The position numbers were made by a program, and so were the translations under genes. The notes under the pieces were generated by a model. The model was given only the letters and a program-made list of their open reading frames with translations, had not been told where the DNA came from and did no database searches. Shown here piece after piece: positions 9,474 to 19,879 of a stretch of 64,000 bases of DNA. Position 1 is the stretch's first letter; each line of letters opens with the position of its first letter. Location: contig JANXCQ010000009.1 of the NCBI GenBank assembly GCA_025060195.1, forward strand, positions 1-64,000, written 5' to 3'. The stretch comes from Gemmatales bacterium. GTDB taxonomy: Bacteria; Planctomycetota; Planctomycetia; Gemmatales; HRBIN36.

Positions 9474-10898
9474 ATGCAAACTAGGCAGCGAAATCTCAAG
9501 CGGGCCGCTATTCTCGGATGGACGCTAAGTATCGCGGTGTTGTCGCTGACCGCGACGGAGTGGCAAGTTCGCCTGCAATGGGTGCCGGGCCAAGAGTTGG
9601 TTTATCGGGGTGAGGTACATGAGCTAGCCAACGGTCGAGGCGTGCACTTTCGGAGAGAATATGAGTTGGAAGTCCGGTCGCTAGCGCTGGCGCAACGTGG
9701 CAGCGACCTGGAAGTGGCGTTTCTAACGACACTGCGGCCAAAAATCGCCGCCGCGGCTGCACCCGCCCATGCTTCAGTGCGATTGGAACTGGCTTGGGTA
9801 ACGGCCCAAGGGGAAGTGGTGGCACCTAATCGGGCGCCGCCCACGGTCGCGCGCGACGGCCCGACCAGTTGGGAATGCGGTTTCGTCGTGCCTTTGCCCA
9901 AGGACTCCTGGAAAACAGGCCAAACTTGGATCCACCAGGAGCCTGGTCAGCCTCCCGAAGAGTGGCGCGTCGCTGGCACTGAGAACCTGGCGGGAACAAC
10001 CTGCCTCAAGTTGCTGCGCACTCAGAAAAGCCCCGATTGGGAAAAGCCTCGGGCCGATCAGCGAGCGTGGTATCGCAAAGAGGTCATCTGGCTCGACCCA
10101 CGCTTAGGAGTCGCTCAGCGTGTCGAACGCGAGATTTCCCGGCGGGAACCTGCCCACCTTCAGGCAACAGGCAGTATCATCACCCGCTACGAACTAGTCA
10201 GTTCGCTCCAATACGAGCCCAGGCTCCTGGAAGATTGCCGACGAGAAATTCGGATCACCGCGCAATTGCAAGCGCAGCTCTCTGATTTGCTCGTGCCAGG
10301 GCGCAAAGCTCAACCCGAGGAGTTTCTGCAGTTGGCTCGTCGCGCAGAGGAAGCAAGCGTCGGACCGGCCACGCCGTATCGCTCGGCGCTGCAACGATTA
10401 GTTCAGTCGGCGCAGGCGGCAGCACGCGGAGAAATAGCTCCGGGGGCGGGGCACGAAGCAGTTCCTGCCCTGGAAGTAGGCCAAGCCGCCCCAGACTTCC
10501 TGGTCCCTGACTGGCGTAACCAGCAGAACGTATCGTTGCGCCAGTTCCGCGGCCGGCCGGTGTTGCTGTTATTTTTGCAAACTCGCTCTCCTTTGAACGG
10601 CGAAATCTTACTCCAAGTTCGCCGGCTTATGCTTCAACATCCCGAATGGGACCTCGTGCCGGCCATTGCCTTCATGGACGAGGATCGTCAAGCTGCCGAA
10701 GACCTGCTCTTACGCCGCGCCTGGGAATATCCAGTACTGCAAGGTCAAGCCTTGCGTGCGAGTTATCGGGTCGAGGCAACGCCCCGACTCGTGTTGATCG
10801 ATGGCCAAGGAGTCGTTCAAGGACAATACACTGGATGGGGGCCAGAAATCCCGCGAATCCTTCTGCGCGATCTCAAACGCATCTGCCCACGCGAGTGA
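9474..10898 (+). CDS. Secreted protein with C-terminal thioredoxin/TlpA-like domain
   Basis: Signal peptide; C-terminus 'GQAAPDFLVPDWRNQQNVSLRQFRGRPVLLLFLQTRSPLNGEILLQVRRL...YRVEATPRLVLIDGQGVVQGQYTGW' is AhpC/TlpA-like, but no CxxC. Confidence 0.7.
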   Translation: MQTRQRNLKRAAILGWTLSIAVLSLTATEWQVRLQWVPGQELVYRGEVHELANGRGVHFRREYELEVRSLALAQRGSDLEVAFLTTLRPKIAAAAAPAHASVRLELAWVTAQGEVVAPNRAPPTVARDGPTSWECGFVVPLPKDSWKTGQTWIHQEPGQPPEEWRVAGTENLAGTTCLKLLRTQKSPDWEKPRADQRAWYRKEVIWLDPRLGVAQRVEREISRREPAHLQATGSIITRYELVSSLQYEPRLLEDCRREIRITAQLQAQLSDLLVPGRKAQPEEFLQLARRAEEASVGPATPYRSALQRLVQSAQAAARGEIAPGAGHEAVPALEVGQAAPDFLVPDWRNQQNVSLRQFRGRPVLLLFLQTRSPLNGEILLQVRRLMLQHPEWDLVPAIAFMDEDRQAAEDLLLRRAWEYPVLQGQALRASYRVEATPRLVLIDGQGVVQGQYTGWGPEIPRILLRDLKRICPRE

Positions 10899-11124
10899 AC
10901 CATAAGACGCACCACGCGCGGTATTGATACCGCTGGTTGGTAGGCCAACCGTTCTTCTTCCGCAGTTCGTTCATCCGAGAAATCCGATACTGTCTGCAAT
11001 TACTGCATATTGAGCGCCGCCCAGGCCACAAGGCTGCCCTTGCAAACTTCCACACCGATCCGATAGTATCGAATGGCCATCCGTGTCCTGCGGCTGAAAG
11101 CTTGCAAAGCTCAGTGACTTAGCT

Positions 11125-11616
11125 ATGCTCGCAACGCCCTATCAAATTCAGGAAAGCACACGGCGCTGTGCCCGAACCGGTCGGGAACTGCGGCCCGGCG
11201 AGATATGCTACAGTGTGCTCTATGAGCGGGATGGTCAGTGGGTACGCGAAGATTATTCCCCCGAAGCCTGGTCCGGTCCGCCCCCCGACGCGTTTTGCTT
11301 CTGGCGCGGCCGGGTTCCTCCGCAGGAACGACCCAAGCGGGTTGTTTATAACGAGGAGGCCCTCTGGGACTGCTTCCTGCAACTAGAGTCACGCACCGAC
11401 CCGCAGGGCCTGGCTCTGCGCTATGTCTTAGCGCTTTTGCTCCTGCGCCGCCGACGACTGCGCCTGATTAGCGTAGATACGATCGACGGCCTGGAAATCT
11501 TGCGTCTACAATGTCCCCGCACTCGACAAGAGTATCAGGTACCCAACCCTGGCCTGGCGGAGAACGAACTCAAACCGATCGAGCAACAGATATACCAACT
11601 CGTGGGTCTGGCTTAG
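11125..11616 (+). CDS. Hypothetical protein
   Basis: 163-aa ORF; 'CARTGRELRPGEICYSVLYERDGQWVREDYSPEAW'; ends directly upstream of the next CDS. Confidence 0.6.
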   Translation: MLATPYQIQESTRRCARTGRELRPGEICYSVLYERDGQWVREDYSPEAWSGPPPDAFCFWRGRVPPQERPKRVVYNEEALWDCFLQLESRTDPQGLALRYVLALLLLRRRRLRLISVDTIDGLEILRLQCPRTRQEYQVPNPGLAENELKPIEQQIYQLVGLA

Positions 11617-11617
11617 C

Positions 11618-12565
11618 ATGTCTGCTATGGAGCGAAACACCATCATGGCACCGGGAAAAATCATCCCGTTAGTAGGCCGTTGTCTGAGCCTGCTGAGTTA
11701 TTGCTGCCTCGTAGGCTGGGCCGGTCTGTGCGGTTGCAGTTCCTGGACGGGGCACCGGGAACCCGCCTTGCCATGGGGTAGTCTCCGCCCCACCGCTGAA
11801 CAACTGGTAACCTATCTCGACAGCCAAGCACGCAAAATCCAATCCCTGCGTTGCACCAATGTGGACATTCATATTCAGCAAGGAGCTCAGGCGTTTGGGG
11901 CCACGGGCATGCTCGCCTACATGAAACCGCGTAACTTTCGCCTAGTGGCCCACGCGGGACTGCAAGACCAGGCCGACATCGGCTCCAATGACCGCGAGTT
12001 CTGGTTCTGGTTCCGCCATGATAAGAACAACGCCATTTACCGCTGCGCGTACGAAGATCTTCCGCACGTTCGAAGCCTGCGCATTCCCATCCATCCCGAT
12101 TGGCTGGCCCAAGCCTTGTGTGTCCAGGAAATCGGACCTGCTCATCAATATCGCATCCTGGAACAGAACGACTCCATGGTTTTCAGCACACAAACTACTT
12201 CGCCTCAGGGTCAACCACTGGTGAAGACCTTGAGCGTGGCCACTCGCGGAACCTTGGCCGGTCGCATCACTGCCATGAGTCTGCGCACGCCCCAGGGAAC
12301 GGAGCTCTGGTCTGCAGAAATCAGCGAATATCATCGCGACGTCGGCCCCTATGTCGTGCCCCGCAAAATCAAGGTGCGCTGCCCCATGGAAAAACTGGAA
12401 ATCGCCCTGAAATTAGACGGAGCGCAGGTGAACGTGTTGCAACCGAATAACGTCGGCGATACTTTCGTGCGTCCCCCGAAGCCTGGGGTTCAGGAGATTG
12501 ACTTAGCCCGAGCCACACCCGCCATCCCCGCGGATTCTACCAAGCCCAACGCCCTTTCGCCTTAG
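11618..12565 (+). CDS. Lipoprotein, LolA/outer-membrane lipoprotein-sorting-like (tentative)
   Basis: Lipobox-like 'CCLVGWAGLCGCSS', then 'LVTYLDSQARKIQSLRCTNVDIHIQ...GMLAYMKPRNFRLVAHAG...DREFWFWFRHDKNNAIYRCAYE'. Confidence 0.6.
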   Translation: MSAMERNTIMAPGKIIPLVGRCLSLLSYCCLVGWAGLCGCSSWTGHREPALPWGSLRPTAEQLVTYLDSQARKIQSLRCTNVDIHIQQGAQAFGATGMLAYMKPRNFRLVAHAGLQDQADIGSNDREFWFWFRHDKNNAIYRCAYEDLPHVRSLRIPIHPDWLAQALCVQEIGPAHQYRILEQNDSMVFSTQTTSPQGQPLVKTLSVATRGTLAGRITAMSLRTPQGTELWSAEISEYHRDVGPYVVPRKIKVRCPMEKLEIALKLDGAQVNVLQPNNVGDTFVRPPKPGVQEIDLARATPAIPADSTKPNALSP

Positions 12566-12773
12566 ATACGCTGCAACCATTCCACCCTCCGCCGACAAGA
12601 CCAAACCACGGCCAGGCTATGAACTAACATGTTCGGCCCTGGCTACTAGACACACCCTCATGAGCCGAGTCATTAACCTAAGAGAAGAAATTCGCCTGCC
12701 CGTGCATTTTACTATAGTTGCACATATATATGTATGCCTAGCGTAGTTATTCGCATAAATAATTAGCGGCTGA

Positions 12774-13763
12774 CTAACGGCTGATACGTAATTGAGGCGA
12801 GCAAAGTAAGCTTTCTACTTCAGAAGCTGTTACCCACGCGAAATCCCCTGGTATCGAGTGTTTGATCGCGCTAATCGCCACGCCCCAATCCAGCCCTTTC
12901 TGTACGTCCTGATCTAATAATCCGTGAATCAATCCCGCGGCAAACGCATCTCCAGCCCCTAAGCGGTCCACAATTTCCACCTCATAGGTGCGGGTCTGAT
13001 AGATCTTACCACCGGCATAGGCAATAGCTGTCCAACTATTGCGCCAGACCGAGGGATTCTCCCGCAAAGTAATAGCCACCACCTGAAGATTCGGGTAGGT
13101 TTCGGCCAAACGGCGAGCAACCGCTGCATAGTCGGTGCCTTCGATCCGCAGGACTTTATTAGCGTCTTCTTCCGTGGTGATGAGTACCTGGGCCTGTTGC
13201 ACAAACTTATGCATCCAGCGATAGGCCTCCTCCGTGCTCCATAGTTTCGCCCGATAGTTGAGGTCAATGCTGATGGGCACGCCCGCGGCAGCGGCTGCGG
13301 CCAGAGCCTCCTCAGTGGCTTCCGCGGCGCTCAGACTCAGAGCCGGCGTAATGCCTGTCACATGAAACCAGCATGCCTCCGCGAATATAGCTTTCCAAGG
13401 CACCATCCCGGGCCGAATTGCGGCCAGGGCAGAACCCTTGCGATCGTATAAGACACTAGAAGCCCGTGGTGCCGCCCCGAATTCGAGAAAGTATAGACCT
13501 ATACGATCTTCATTCGTCCAAAGGATATAATCCGTGCCCACGCCTGCCTCGCGCACGTGACAGGCTAATAATCGCCCTAACGGGTTGTCCGTTACTCGGG
13601 ATACCCAGTAAGCGCGTCGGCCCAAACGAACCAGAGCCACTGCGGTATTCAGTTCGGCACCGCCCACTTTGACCTCGAAACTCCGTGCTTGCTCTAAGCG
13701 ATGAAACGCCGGCGGACTGAGTCGTAGCATCGCTTCGCCAAACGTAATCACAGCCTTAGTCAT
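12774..13763 (-). CDS. kdgK: 2-keto-3-deoxygluconate kinase (PfkB family sugar kinase)
   Basis: 'ITFGEAMLRLSPP', 'KVGGAELNTAVALVRLG', 'VDRLGAGDAFAAGLIHGLL'; next to KDPG aldolase. Confidence 0.82.
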   Translation of the reverse strand: MTKAVITFGEAMLRLSPPAFHRLEQARSFEVKVGGAELNTAVALVRLGRRAYWVSRVTDNPLGRLLACHVREAGVGTDYILWTNEDRIGLYFLEFGAAPRASSVLYDRKGSALAAIRPGMVPWKAIFAEACWFHVTGITPALSLSAAEATEEALAAAAAAGVPISIDLNYRAKLWSTEEAYRWMHKFVQQAQVLITTEEDANKVLRIEGTDYAAVARRLAETYPNLQVVAITLRENPSVWRNSWTAIAYAGGKIYQTRTYEVEIVDRLGAGDAFAAGLIHGLLDQDVQKGLDWGVAISAIKHSIPGDFAWVTASEVESLLCSPQLRISR

Positions 13764-13877
13764 CGAGATTTACCCTCACCGCATTTTGTGGAATCGTTCT
13801 TATCCTCTATCGTCCGATTTATAATGCTGCCCATTTGGCAGGAGAAGCTCTAAGTATCATGCAAGGAGGGAAACTTG

Positions 13878-14537
13878 CTATAAGGAAGCAGTCGCATCGC
13901 TATATTGTTTGACAAGGCTTACATATTGGCGGGCCAGTTCGGTAATGCGGGAAAAGTTTCCATCCGCAAGGGCCCGGGGTTCGACTAACTGAGCCCCTAC
14001 GCCTAAACAATAGGCCCCCGCCTTCAGAAATTCACCTACGGTCTGTAAGTTGACGCCGCCCGTGGGCATGAGGCGAATGTGGGGCAGAGGGGCGCGCACG
14101 GCGCGGATGTAGCTCGGACCGCCCACCTCGGCAGGGAACACTTTGACAATATCGGCTCCCGCTTCCCAGGCGTGTACGATCTCGGTGGGGGTGAATGCCC
14201 CGGGAATCGCCACCTTCGCATACCGCCGACAGGTGCGAATCACTTCCAGGTTAGTATTCGGCGCCACGATAAATTGCGCCCCGGCTAAGATCGCTGACCT
14301 TGCCGTGACCTCGTCGAGTACCGTTCCCGCACCTAACAAAACTTCTTCGCCCAATTCTCGAGCTATGTCTCGGAGAACGTTGATAGCATCGGGTACGGTA
14401 AATGTAACTTCTATGGCACGGATGCCTCCCTCTAATAAAGCACGGGCGACACGAACTAATTCCGCACTGGTAGGAGAACGAACGATGGCCACGATCTTAG
14501 TTTCCCCGAGCAACCGTAATATCGTTTCCTGAGACAC
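13878..14537 (-). CDS. eda: 2-keto-3-deoxy-6-phosphogluconate (KDPG) aldolase
   Basis: 'LLEGGIRAIEVTFTVPDAINVLRDIA', 'VLLGAGTVLDEVTARSAILAGAQFIVAPN', 'AIPGAFTPTEIVHAWEAGADIVKVFPAEVGGPSYIRAVRAPLPHIRLMPTGGV'. Confidence 0.9.
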   Translation of the reverse strand: MSQETILRLLGETKIVAIVRSPTSAELVRVARALLEGGIRAIEVTFTVPDAINVLRDIARELGEEVLLGAGTVLDEVTARSAILAGAQFIVAPNTNLEVIRTCRRYAKVAIPGAFTPTEIVHAWEAGADIVKVFPAEVGGPSYIRAVRAPLPHIRLMPTGGVNLQTVGEFLKAGAYCLGVGAQLVEPRALADGNFSRITELARQYVSLVKQYSDATASL

Positions 14538-14749
14538 CGCTTAGACACTCCTTAGTAAACTTCATCAATCGGTCTAGCTAGGTTATTCTGTTCACGTGGA
14601 CTTAAGGTAAGCATTAGTTACCTTAGCTAAGATGACTCTATTAGATCGACGAAGAACAGCAAGATTGAACTATAATCAGCGCCGTATATTACTCACTGCA
14701 ACCTGGTTAGTAAGCGGCTCCTTTCTAGAGGTCGCTTATAGTGCAACAT

Positions 14750-15565
14750 CTAAGCTTCCGAAGTAGGGTTTTTTTGCAAGGTAGGGAGGGGGATTTTCTT
14801 GTTCTTGCGGAGGCCTAACAGGTTGCCGACTTTGCGTGCGAGCCAGAGAAGGGGATCATAATAGGCGTCCACGACGCGCTCTTTGAGAGGGATAATGCCA
14901 TTATCGGTGATGTGAATTTCCTCGGGGCAGACCTCCGTGCAGCATTTCGTGATGTTGCATAGGCCGATGTTGAGAACATCCTTGAGCAAGGGCAAGCGGT
15001 CGACGGTGTCCAGGGGGTGCATTTCTAAAGCGGCCACGCGGATCATGAACCGGGGACCGCCGAAGATTTCGGGCGGCTCCTTCATCTGATGATCGCGGAG
15101 AACGTGGCAGACGTTCTGACAGAGGAAACATTCAATGCACTTGCGAAATTCCTGAACGCGATCCACTTCTTCCTGAGCCAGGCGCCAAGTACCGTCGGGA
15201 AAATCGGGGGGACGCGGCTTGAAGGGCGGAATCAACTTATTAATGCGATAGTTCCAGGAGACGTCGGTAACCAGGTCCTTGATGATCGGAAAGGCCCGCA
15301 TAGGTTCGAGGGTCACTGGTCCGGGCGGCAGGCTGTCCATGCGGGTCATACACATGAGTCGGGGTTGGCCGTTGATTTCTGCGGAACACGAGCCGCATTT
15401 CCCGGCTTTGCAATTCCATCGGCAGGCTAGGTCGGGCGCTTGCGTGGCTTGGATTTGGTGCACCACGTCGAGCACGACCATACCTTCGGAGACCTCGGCC
15501 TGGTATTCGCGAAATTGGCCGCCCGTTTTATCCCCCCGCCAAATGCGAAAGATTGTCTTGCCCAT
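14750..15565 (-). CDS. sdhB: Succinate dehydrogenase / fumarate reductase iron-sulfur subunit
   Basis: 'CRWNCKAGKCGSCSAEINGQPRLMC' 2Fe-2S motif, 'CIECFLCQNVCHV', 'NITKCCTEVCPEEIHITD'. Confidence 0.92.
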   Translation of the reverse strand: MGKTIFRIWRGDKTGGQFREYQAEVSEGMVVLDVVHQIQATQAPDLACRWNCKAGKCGSCSAEINGQPRLMCMTRMDSLPPGPVTLEPMRAFPIIKDLVTDVSWNYRINKLIPPFKPRPPDFPDGTWRLAQEEVDRVQEFRKCIECFLCQNVCHVLRDHQMKEPPEIFGGPRFMIRVAALEMHPLDTVDRLPLLKDVLNIGLCNITKCCTEVCPEEIHITDNGIIPLKERVVDAYYDPLLWLARKVGNLLGLRKNKKIPLPTLQKNPTSEA

Positions 15566-15620
15566 AGTGCGTTAGTCCTGGCTTGTGGACGGTTGTTACC
15601 GTCTTTGCGACCTTGGAAGC

Positions 15621-17462
15621 CTATTTATTTTGTTCAATAACCCGCTTCAAATAATCGGGCATTTCCGGAATCGGCTCCCGCCGCACCCGCATCGAGCCGT
15701 CCGGCCCTTTGCACACTACAATGTTGACCTTCCCAAATTCCTCGCTTTTGTTGGGGTAATCTTCACGGAATTGTGCGCCGCGACTTTCCCTGCGTTCGAG
15801 GGCGGATCGGGTGATGGCCTCGGCCACGATGAGCAGGTTGCGCAAATCCATCGCGGTGTGCCAACCGGGATTGTATTCCCGATTGCCCACCACGCGAACG
15901 CGGCGATAGCGTTCGCGCAGCCGCTCCAGCGCTTCCAGCGCGCGGAGCATGTCCTCTTCGCGACGGACAATGCCCACGAGATTCTGCATGGTTTCCTGCA
16001 GGTCGTACTGCACCTGGAAGGGATTTTCGTCCCCTTGGGGATGGTCAATAAAACTCAAGGCCCAGCGGGCCGTCTCTTCGATCTGGTCGCGCGGCAACTG
16101 TCCGGCGGCGTGCTCTTTGGCAAACCGGGCGGCATATTCCCCTGCCCGCTTACCGAAGACGAGTAAATCCGACAGCGAGTTGCCACCGAGCCGATTGGCG
16201 CCGTGCAAGCCGCCGGCCACTTCCCCGGCCGCAAATAACCCGGGCACCGTGGACATTTGCGTGTCCCCATCCACGCGAACCCCGCCCATGATGTAGTGCA
16301 CCGTGGGGCCTACTTCCATTGGCTGTTTGGTAATGTCAATCCCGCCCAGTTGCTTGAACTGATGGTACATGCTGGGGAGTTTTTTCTTGATATATTCGGC
16401 CTTGTTCAGACCGGGTCGCCGCCGCTCCAGCCAGTCGCAGAAGGTCTGCAGTTCCAGAAAGACGCCCCCGTGCGGACTGCCCCGACCCTCCCGAATCTCG
16501 CGGACGATGCACCGCGCCACGTGATCGCGGGTCAACAGTTCCGGCGGTCGGCGCGCATCACGGCCCTGATATTTCTCCCCAATGACATACAGGAAGCCTT
16601 CCTCCTCATTATCCGCGGTACTGTTGCGATAGGCTTCCGGGATGTCATCAAACATGAAGCGTTTGCCGAGGGCATTGCGCAGTACACCCCCTTCGCCGCG
16701 CACCCCTTCCGTTACCAGAATGCCGCGAACGCTCGGCGGCCAAACCATGCCCGTGGGGTGGAATTGCACGAATTCCATGTCCACCAGTTCGGCACCGGCT
16801 TCGTAAGCGAGTGCATGGCCGTCACCGGTGTACTCCCAACTGTTACTAGTGATCTTGTACGCCTTGCCAATTCCTCCGGTGGCCAGAACTATAGCCTTAG
16901 CGTGAAACACAACAAATTGGCCCCGTTCCCGGTAATAACCAAACGCCCCGACCACGCGGTCGCCGTCTTTGAGCAGGCGAATGATCGTACACTCCATGTG
17001 TACGTCGATGCCCTGATGGATGCCGTGATCCTGAAGCGTGCGAATCATCTCCAGGCCGGTACGGTCGCCTACGTGGGCCAAACGCGGATATTTGTGTCCC
17101 CCAAAGTGGCGTTGCAGGATGCGGCCGTCTTTGGTGCGGTCGAAAACAGCGCCCCAGGCTTCCAGTTCCCGAACGCGCTCGGGGGCTTCCTTGGCATGAA
17201 TCTCGGCCATGCGCCAATTATTGAGATACTGCCCGCCGCGCATGGTATCGGCGAAATGCACCTCCCAATTGTCGCGGGCATCCACGTTCCCCAAGGCCGC
17301 GGCGATACCACCTTCCGCCATCACGGTGTGCGCTTTGCCCAAAAGCGATTTACACACCAAACCGACGCGGCACCCCATCGCGGACGCTTCAATCGCCGCG
17401 CGCAGTCCGGCACCTCCCGCACCAATGACCAGCACGTCATGCTCGTAAATCGGGTAGTCCAT
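15621..17462 (-). CDS. sdhA: Succinate dehydrogenase / fumarate reductase flavoprotein subunit
   Basis: 'DVLVIGAGGAGLRAAIEASAMG', 'HTVMAEGGIAAALGN', 'FVQFHPTGMV', 'GLFAAGEVAGGLHGANRLGGNSLSDLLVFG'. Confidence 0.95.
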   Translation of the reverse strand: MDYPIYEHDVLVIGAGGAGLRAAIEASAMGCRVGLVCKSLLGKAHTVMAEGGIAAALGNVDARDNWEVHFADTMRGGQYLNNWRMAEIHAKEAPERVRELEAWGAVFDRTKDGRILQRHFGGHKYPRLAHVGDRTGLEMIRTLQDHGIHQGIDVHMECTIIRLLKDGDRVVGAFGYYRERGQFVVFHAKAIVLATGGIGKAYKITSNSWEYTGDGHALAYEAGAELVDMEFVQFHPTGMVWPPSVRGILVTEGVRGEGGVLRNALGKRFMFDDIPEAYRNSTADNEEEGFLYVIGEKYQGRDARRPPELLTRDHVARCIVREIREGRGSPHGGVFLELQTFCDWLERRRPGLNKAEYIKKKLPSMYHQFKQLGGIDITKQPMEVGPTVHYIMGGVRVDGDTQMSTVPGLFAAGEVAGGLHGANRLGGNSLSDLLVFGKRAGEYAARFAKEHAAGQLPRDQIEETARWALSFIDHPQGDENPFQVQYDLQETMQNLVGIVRREEDMLRALEALERLRERYRRVRVVGNREYNPGWHTAMDLRNLLIVAEAITRSALERRESRGAQFREDYPNKSEEFGKVNIVVCKGPDGSMRVRREPIPEMPDYLKRVIEQNK

Positions 17463-17522
17463 AGTCTTCCTCAGTCCAAGGTGCGATACCTGCCCATGAG
17501 TTGCTTTTCCTCAAGGTTTAGC

Positions 17523-18425
17523 TCACCAGATACGAAGGTCGTGCCAGATACCTGCCGCGCACAGCCGGATGTATAAGTCGGTAAAGCCCACGCTAAATAA
17601 AGACAGCCAAGCCCAGAGTTGATGCCGTTCGTTCAAGTGAGTGCTAAAACGCCAGAGCCGATAACTGACCGTCGGCTTGAGCATGCCGTTCACGGGACAG
17701 CTGAAGCAATTCTTGCGTCCTCCGATCAGGTGCCGAAACGAGTGACAGCCCAGCGTGTAGCTCGTGAGTAAATATACGTTAATCAGCATGATAATCGTGC
17801 CCAGGCCGATGCCAAAGGTATAGCTTCCTGTGGGGACGCCCGTGTTCTGGTCGAGCACAGGCCAACGGAACGCGAGCAGCGCATCGTGCCAGAGGAACAC
17901 CAAGAAAACAATCGCGGCATACAGAAAATAGCGATGGACATTCTGAATCAACAAGGGCCAGTGATTTTCTCCCCAATAACTCGTGCGCGGTTCGCCGACG
18001 GCACACGCGGGCGGGTCTTGCCAAAACGCCCGGTAATAGGCCTTACGGTAATAATAACAGGTGAAGCGGAAGCCTGCGGGAAAGATCAGAATGAGCAAGG
18101 CGGCATTGAACGGCAGCCAGGTGGGCCACCAACTCGGCCGCGCCTGTTGGAACCAGGCATGCGGACTTTGCTCGTCGAACAACAGCGGCGCATGAAACGG
18201 CGCTAAGTACGGAGCCACCGCAGGATTATTCGGTGCGAAAAAATCTTGTTTATTGAGGCGAATCTCAAAATATCCAGGCACGGCCAGCACGATGAAAGTG
18301 GCGTAGAGGACGAATGCGGTGAGTCCTACGACCGTCAGCGCTGGGCCGAGCCACCACGCGTCGCGCCGCATGGTTTCGCCGTAACGGCGCCGCAAGATCC
18401 CACTAGGTGTGGCGACTGCTGACAT
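17523..18425 (-). CDS. sdhC: Succinate dehydrogenase cytochrome b-type membrane subunit
   Basis: Several TM helices; immediately upstream of sdhA on the same strand. Confidence 0.7.
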   Translation of the reverse strand: MSAVATPSGILRRRYGETMRRDAWWLGPALTVVGLTAFVLYATFIVLAVPGYFEIRLNKQDFFAPNNPAVAPYLAPFHAPLLFDEQSPHAWFQQARPSWWPTWLPFNAALLILIFPAGFRFTCYYYRKAYYRAFWQDPPACAVGEPRTSYWGENHWPLLIQNVHRYFLYAAIVFLVFLWHDALLAFRWPVLDQNTGVPTGSYTFGIGLGTIIMLINVYLLTSYTLGCHSFRHLIGGRKNCFSCPVNGMLKPTVSYRLWRFSTHLNERHQLWAWLSLFSVGFTDLYIRLCAAGIWHDLRIW

Positions 18426-18766
18426 AGGTCTCCTCGCAAGTTAGACTATTGCTCGTGCCAAATCGGCGTCCGCTGGGAAGTTGCCTCATCGGTCGCAAGC
18501 CCAGTCCGGGGGCGGGGGGCATCATTTTGTTAGGCATAACATTTTAGGTAAGAAGTTGCTGAGGGTTGAGGTGCGGGAAACAGGAACGGGCACCAAACTT
18601 GTCCCCGATTCGCGACAACCTCTCATCGTATTCGAGCTGGGCGATCGCTCCCCGGCCCCAAGGCCTTCAATAGAGGCGTCGTACTAACTCCGTATTCGGC
18701 CAAGGCAGGCGATGCTGAGGAAGTGGCAACTGCCCTCCCAGACTTGGAGCGCACGAGCCGTTCCCG

Positions 18767-19879
18767 TTAGTACACATCATCAGGGCTGACGGGATCGCGG
18801 CCGCTGGCACCGGGCCTCTCCGTTTCCGCATATCGGAAGTGCCAGCCTTCCAGGCAGCGGATGGAGGCGATTTGTCCTTCGGTCAAACCATAACGGCGGA
18901 ACCAGGGCGTCCCCTGGCGCTGGACCATGTCGTGAATTTCGCGCACCCGCTTAGCTGCCTCGGTACGCAACCATTGACGACGTTGGTCAGGGTCGGTGTA
19001 AGTAAAGTATTCTTTCCAGAAGGCGCGTCCGCCCAGACAGCCACTGGCTCCGCAACGCAGCGCTAATTCCATCTGCTGTTTATATTCGGGATAATCCACG
19101 CCTGCGCTCAGTAGCACCCACGGGCGCCGACAAGCCTCGTTGAGCTGATGCAAGTTCTCGCGCAATTGCCCCTCGGATTCGCGGCCCAGAGTACCCGGAA
19201 ACTCGGCCTTATACACGTCGCACAGGTGGCTCATGAGTCTCGCCGTTTCGATCACCGTCCGCGGCTTACGGTTCAGGTAGCTGTCGCTCTTTTTAGTTTC
19301 GCCTCCATAAGGGAAGCTCACTGTCTCCAGTACCAGCAAAATGTCGTGGCGCTGACACTCGCGATAAACCTTCTCGACGGTAAGAAACTGTTTCTCGGCA
19401 CTTTCGGGCTCCTCAGGTTCAAAGTACACCAGGAGCTTAACGGCATCAGCGCCCATGCGTTTAATCTTGGCGACGCTCCAGCCTGGTTCGATTTCCGTGA
19501 CAATGGCGCCCGACGGAGTCTTGGTACCGCCGCTTTTCTCCAGACGCACCAAAAGTCCGGTGTTCCGCGGCAAACTGCCACTCGCTAACACGTTCCACGC
19601 GCCATAATAGGCATCTACCAGCAACCCGCTACATTCAGGCCCCAGAATCCGCGCTAGGTCAATCTTGGCCTCGACCATTTCCTCGTAAGTCGGTTCGCGT
19701 TCCTGACCTTGTTTTTTGAACGCTTCCCTGAACATGTTGATCATGGAGTTGTTCTGATCGGTGGCGACCATGGTGAGCGTGCCATTGGGATTGCTGATGC
19801 GTTGCAAGCCTCGGAACTTTCCTGGCGTCAGTCCCAGGCTGAGCAGTTTCACGATTTCCGCTTGGTTGGCGTTTGGCAT
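18767..19879 (-). CDS. Tagatose-1,6-bisphosphate aldolase (LacD)-like
   Basis: 'MVATDQNNSMINMF', 'CSGLLVDAYYGAWNVLASGSLPRNTGLLVRLEKSG', 'RMGADAVKLLVYFEP'. Confidence 0.75.
   Translation of the reverse strand: MPNANQAEIVKLLSLGLTPGKFRGLQRISNPNGTLTMVATDQNNSMINMFREAFKKQGQEREPTYEEMVEAKIDLARILGPECSGLLVDAYYGAWNVLASGSLPRNTGLLVRLEKSGGTKTPSGAIVTEIEPGWSVAKIKRMGADAVKLLVYFEPEEPESAEKQFLTVEKVYRECQRHDILLVLETVSFPYGGETKKSDSYLNRKPRTVIETARLMSHLCDVYKAEFPGTLGRESEGQLRENLHQLNEACRRPWVLLSAGVDYPEYKQQMELALRCGASGCLGGRAFWKEYFTYTDPDQRRQWLRTEAAKRVREIHDMVQRQGTPWFRRYGLTEGQIASIRCLEGWHFRYAETERPGASGRDPVSPDDVY

Noticed and set aside
16257-17576. 439-aa plus-strand ORF
   Set aside because: Lies entirely antisense to the unambiguous sdhA gene; composition is typical of shadow ORFs in GC-rich DNA.
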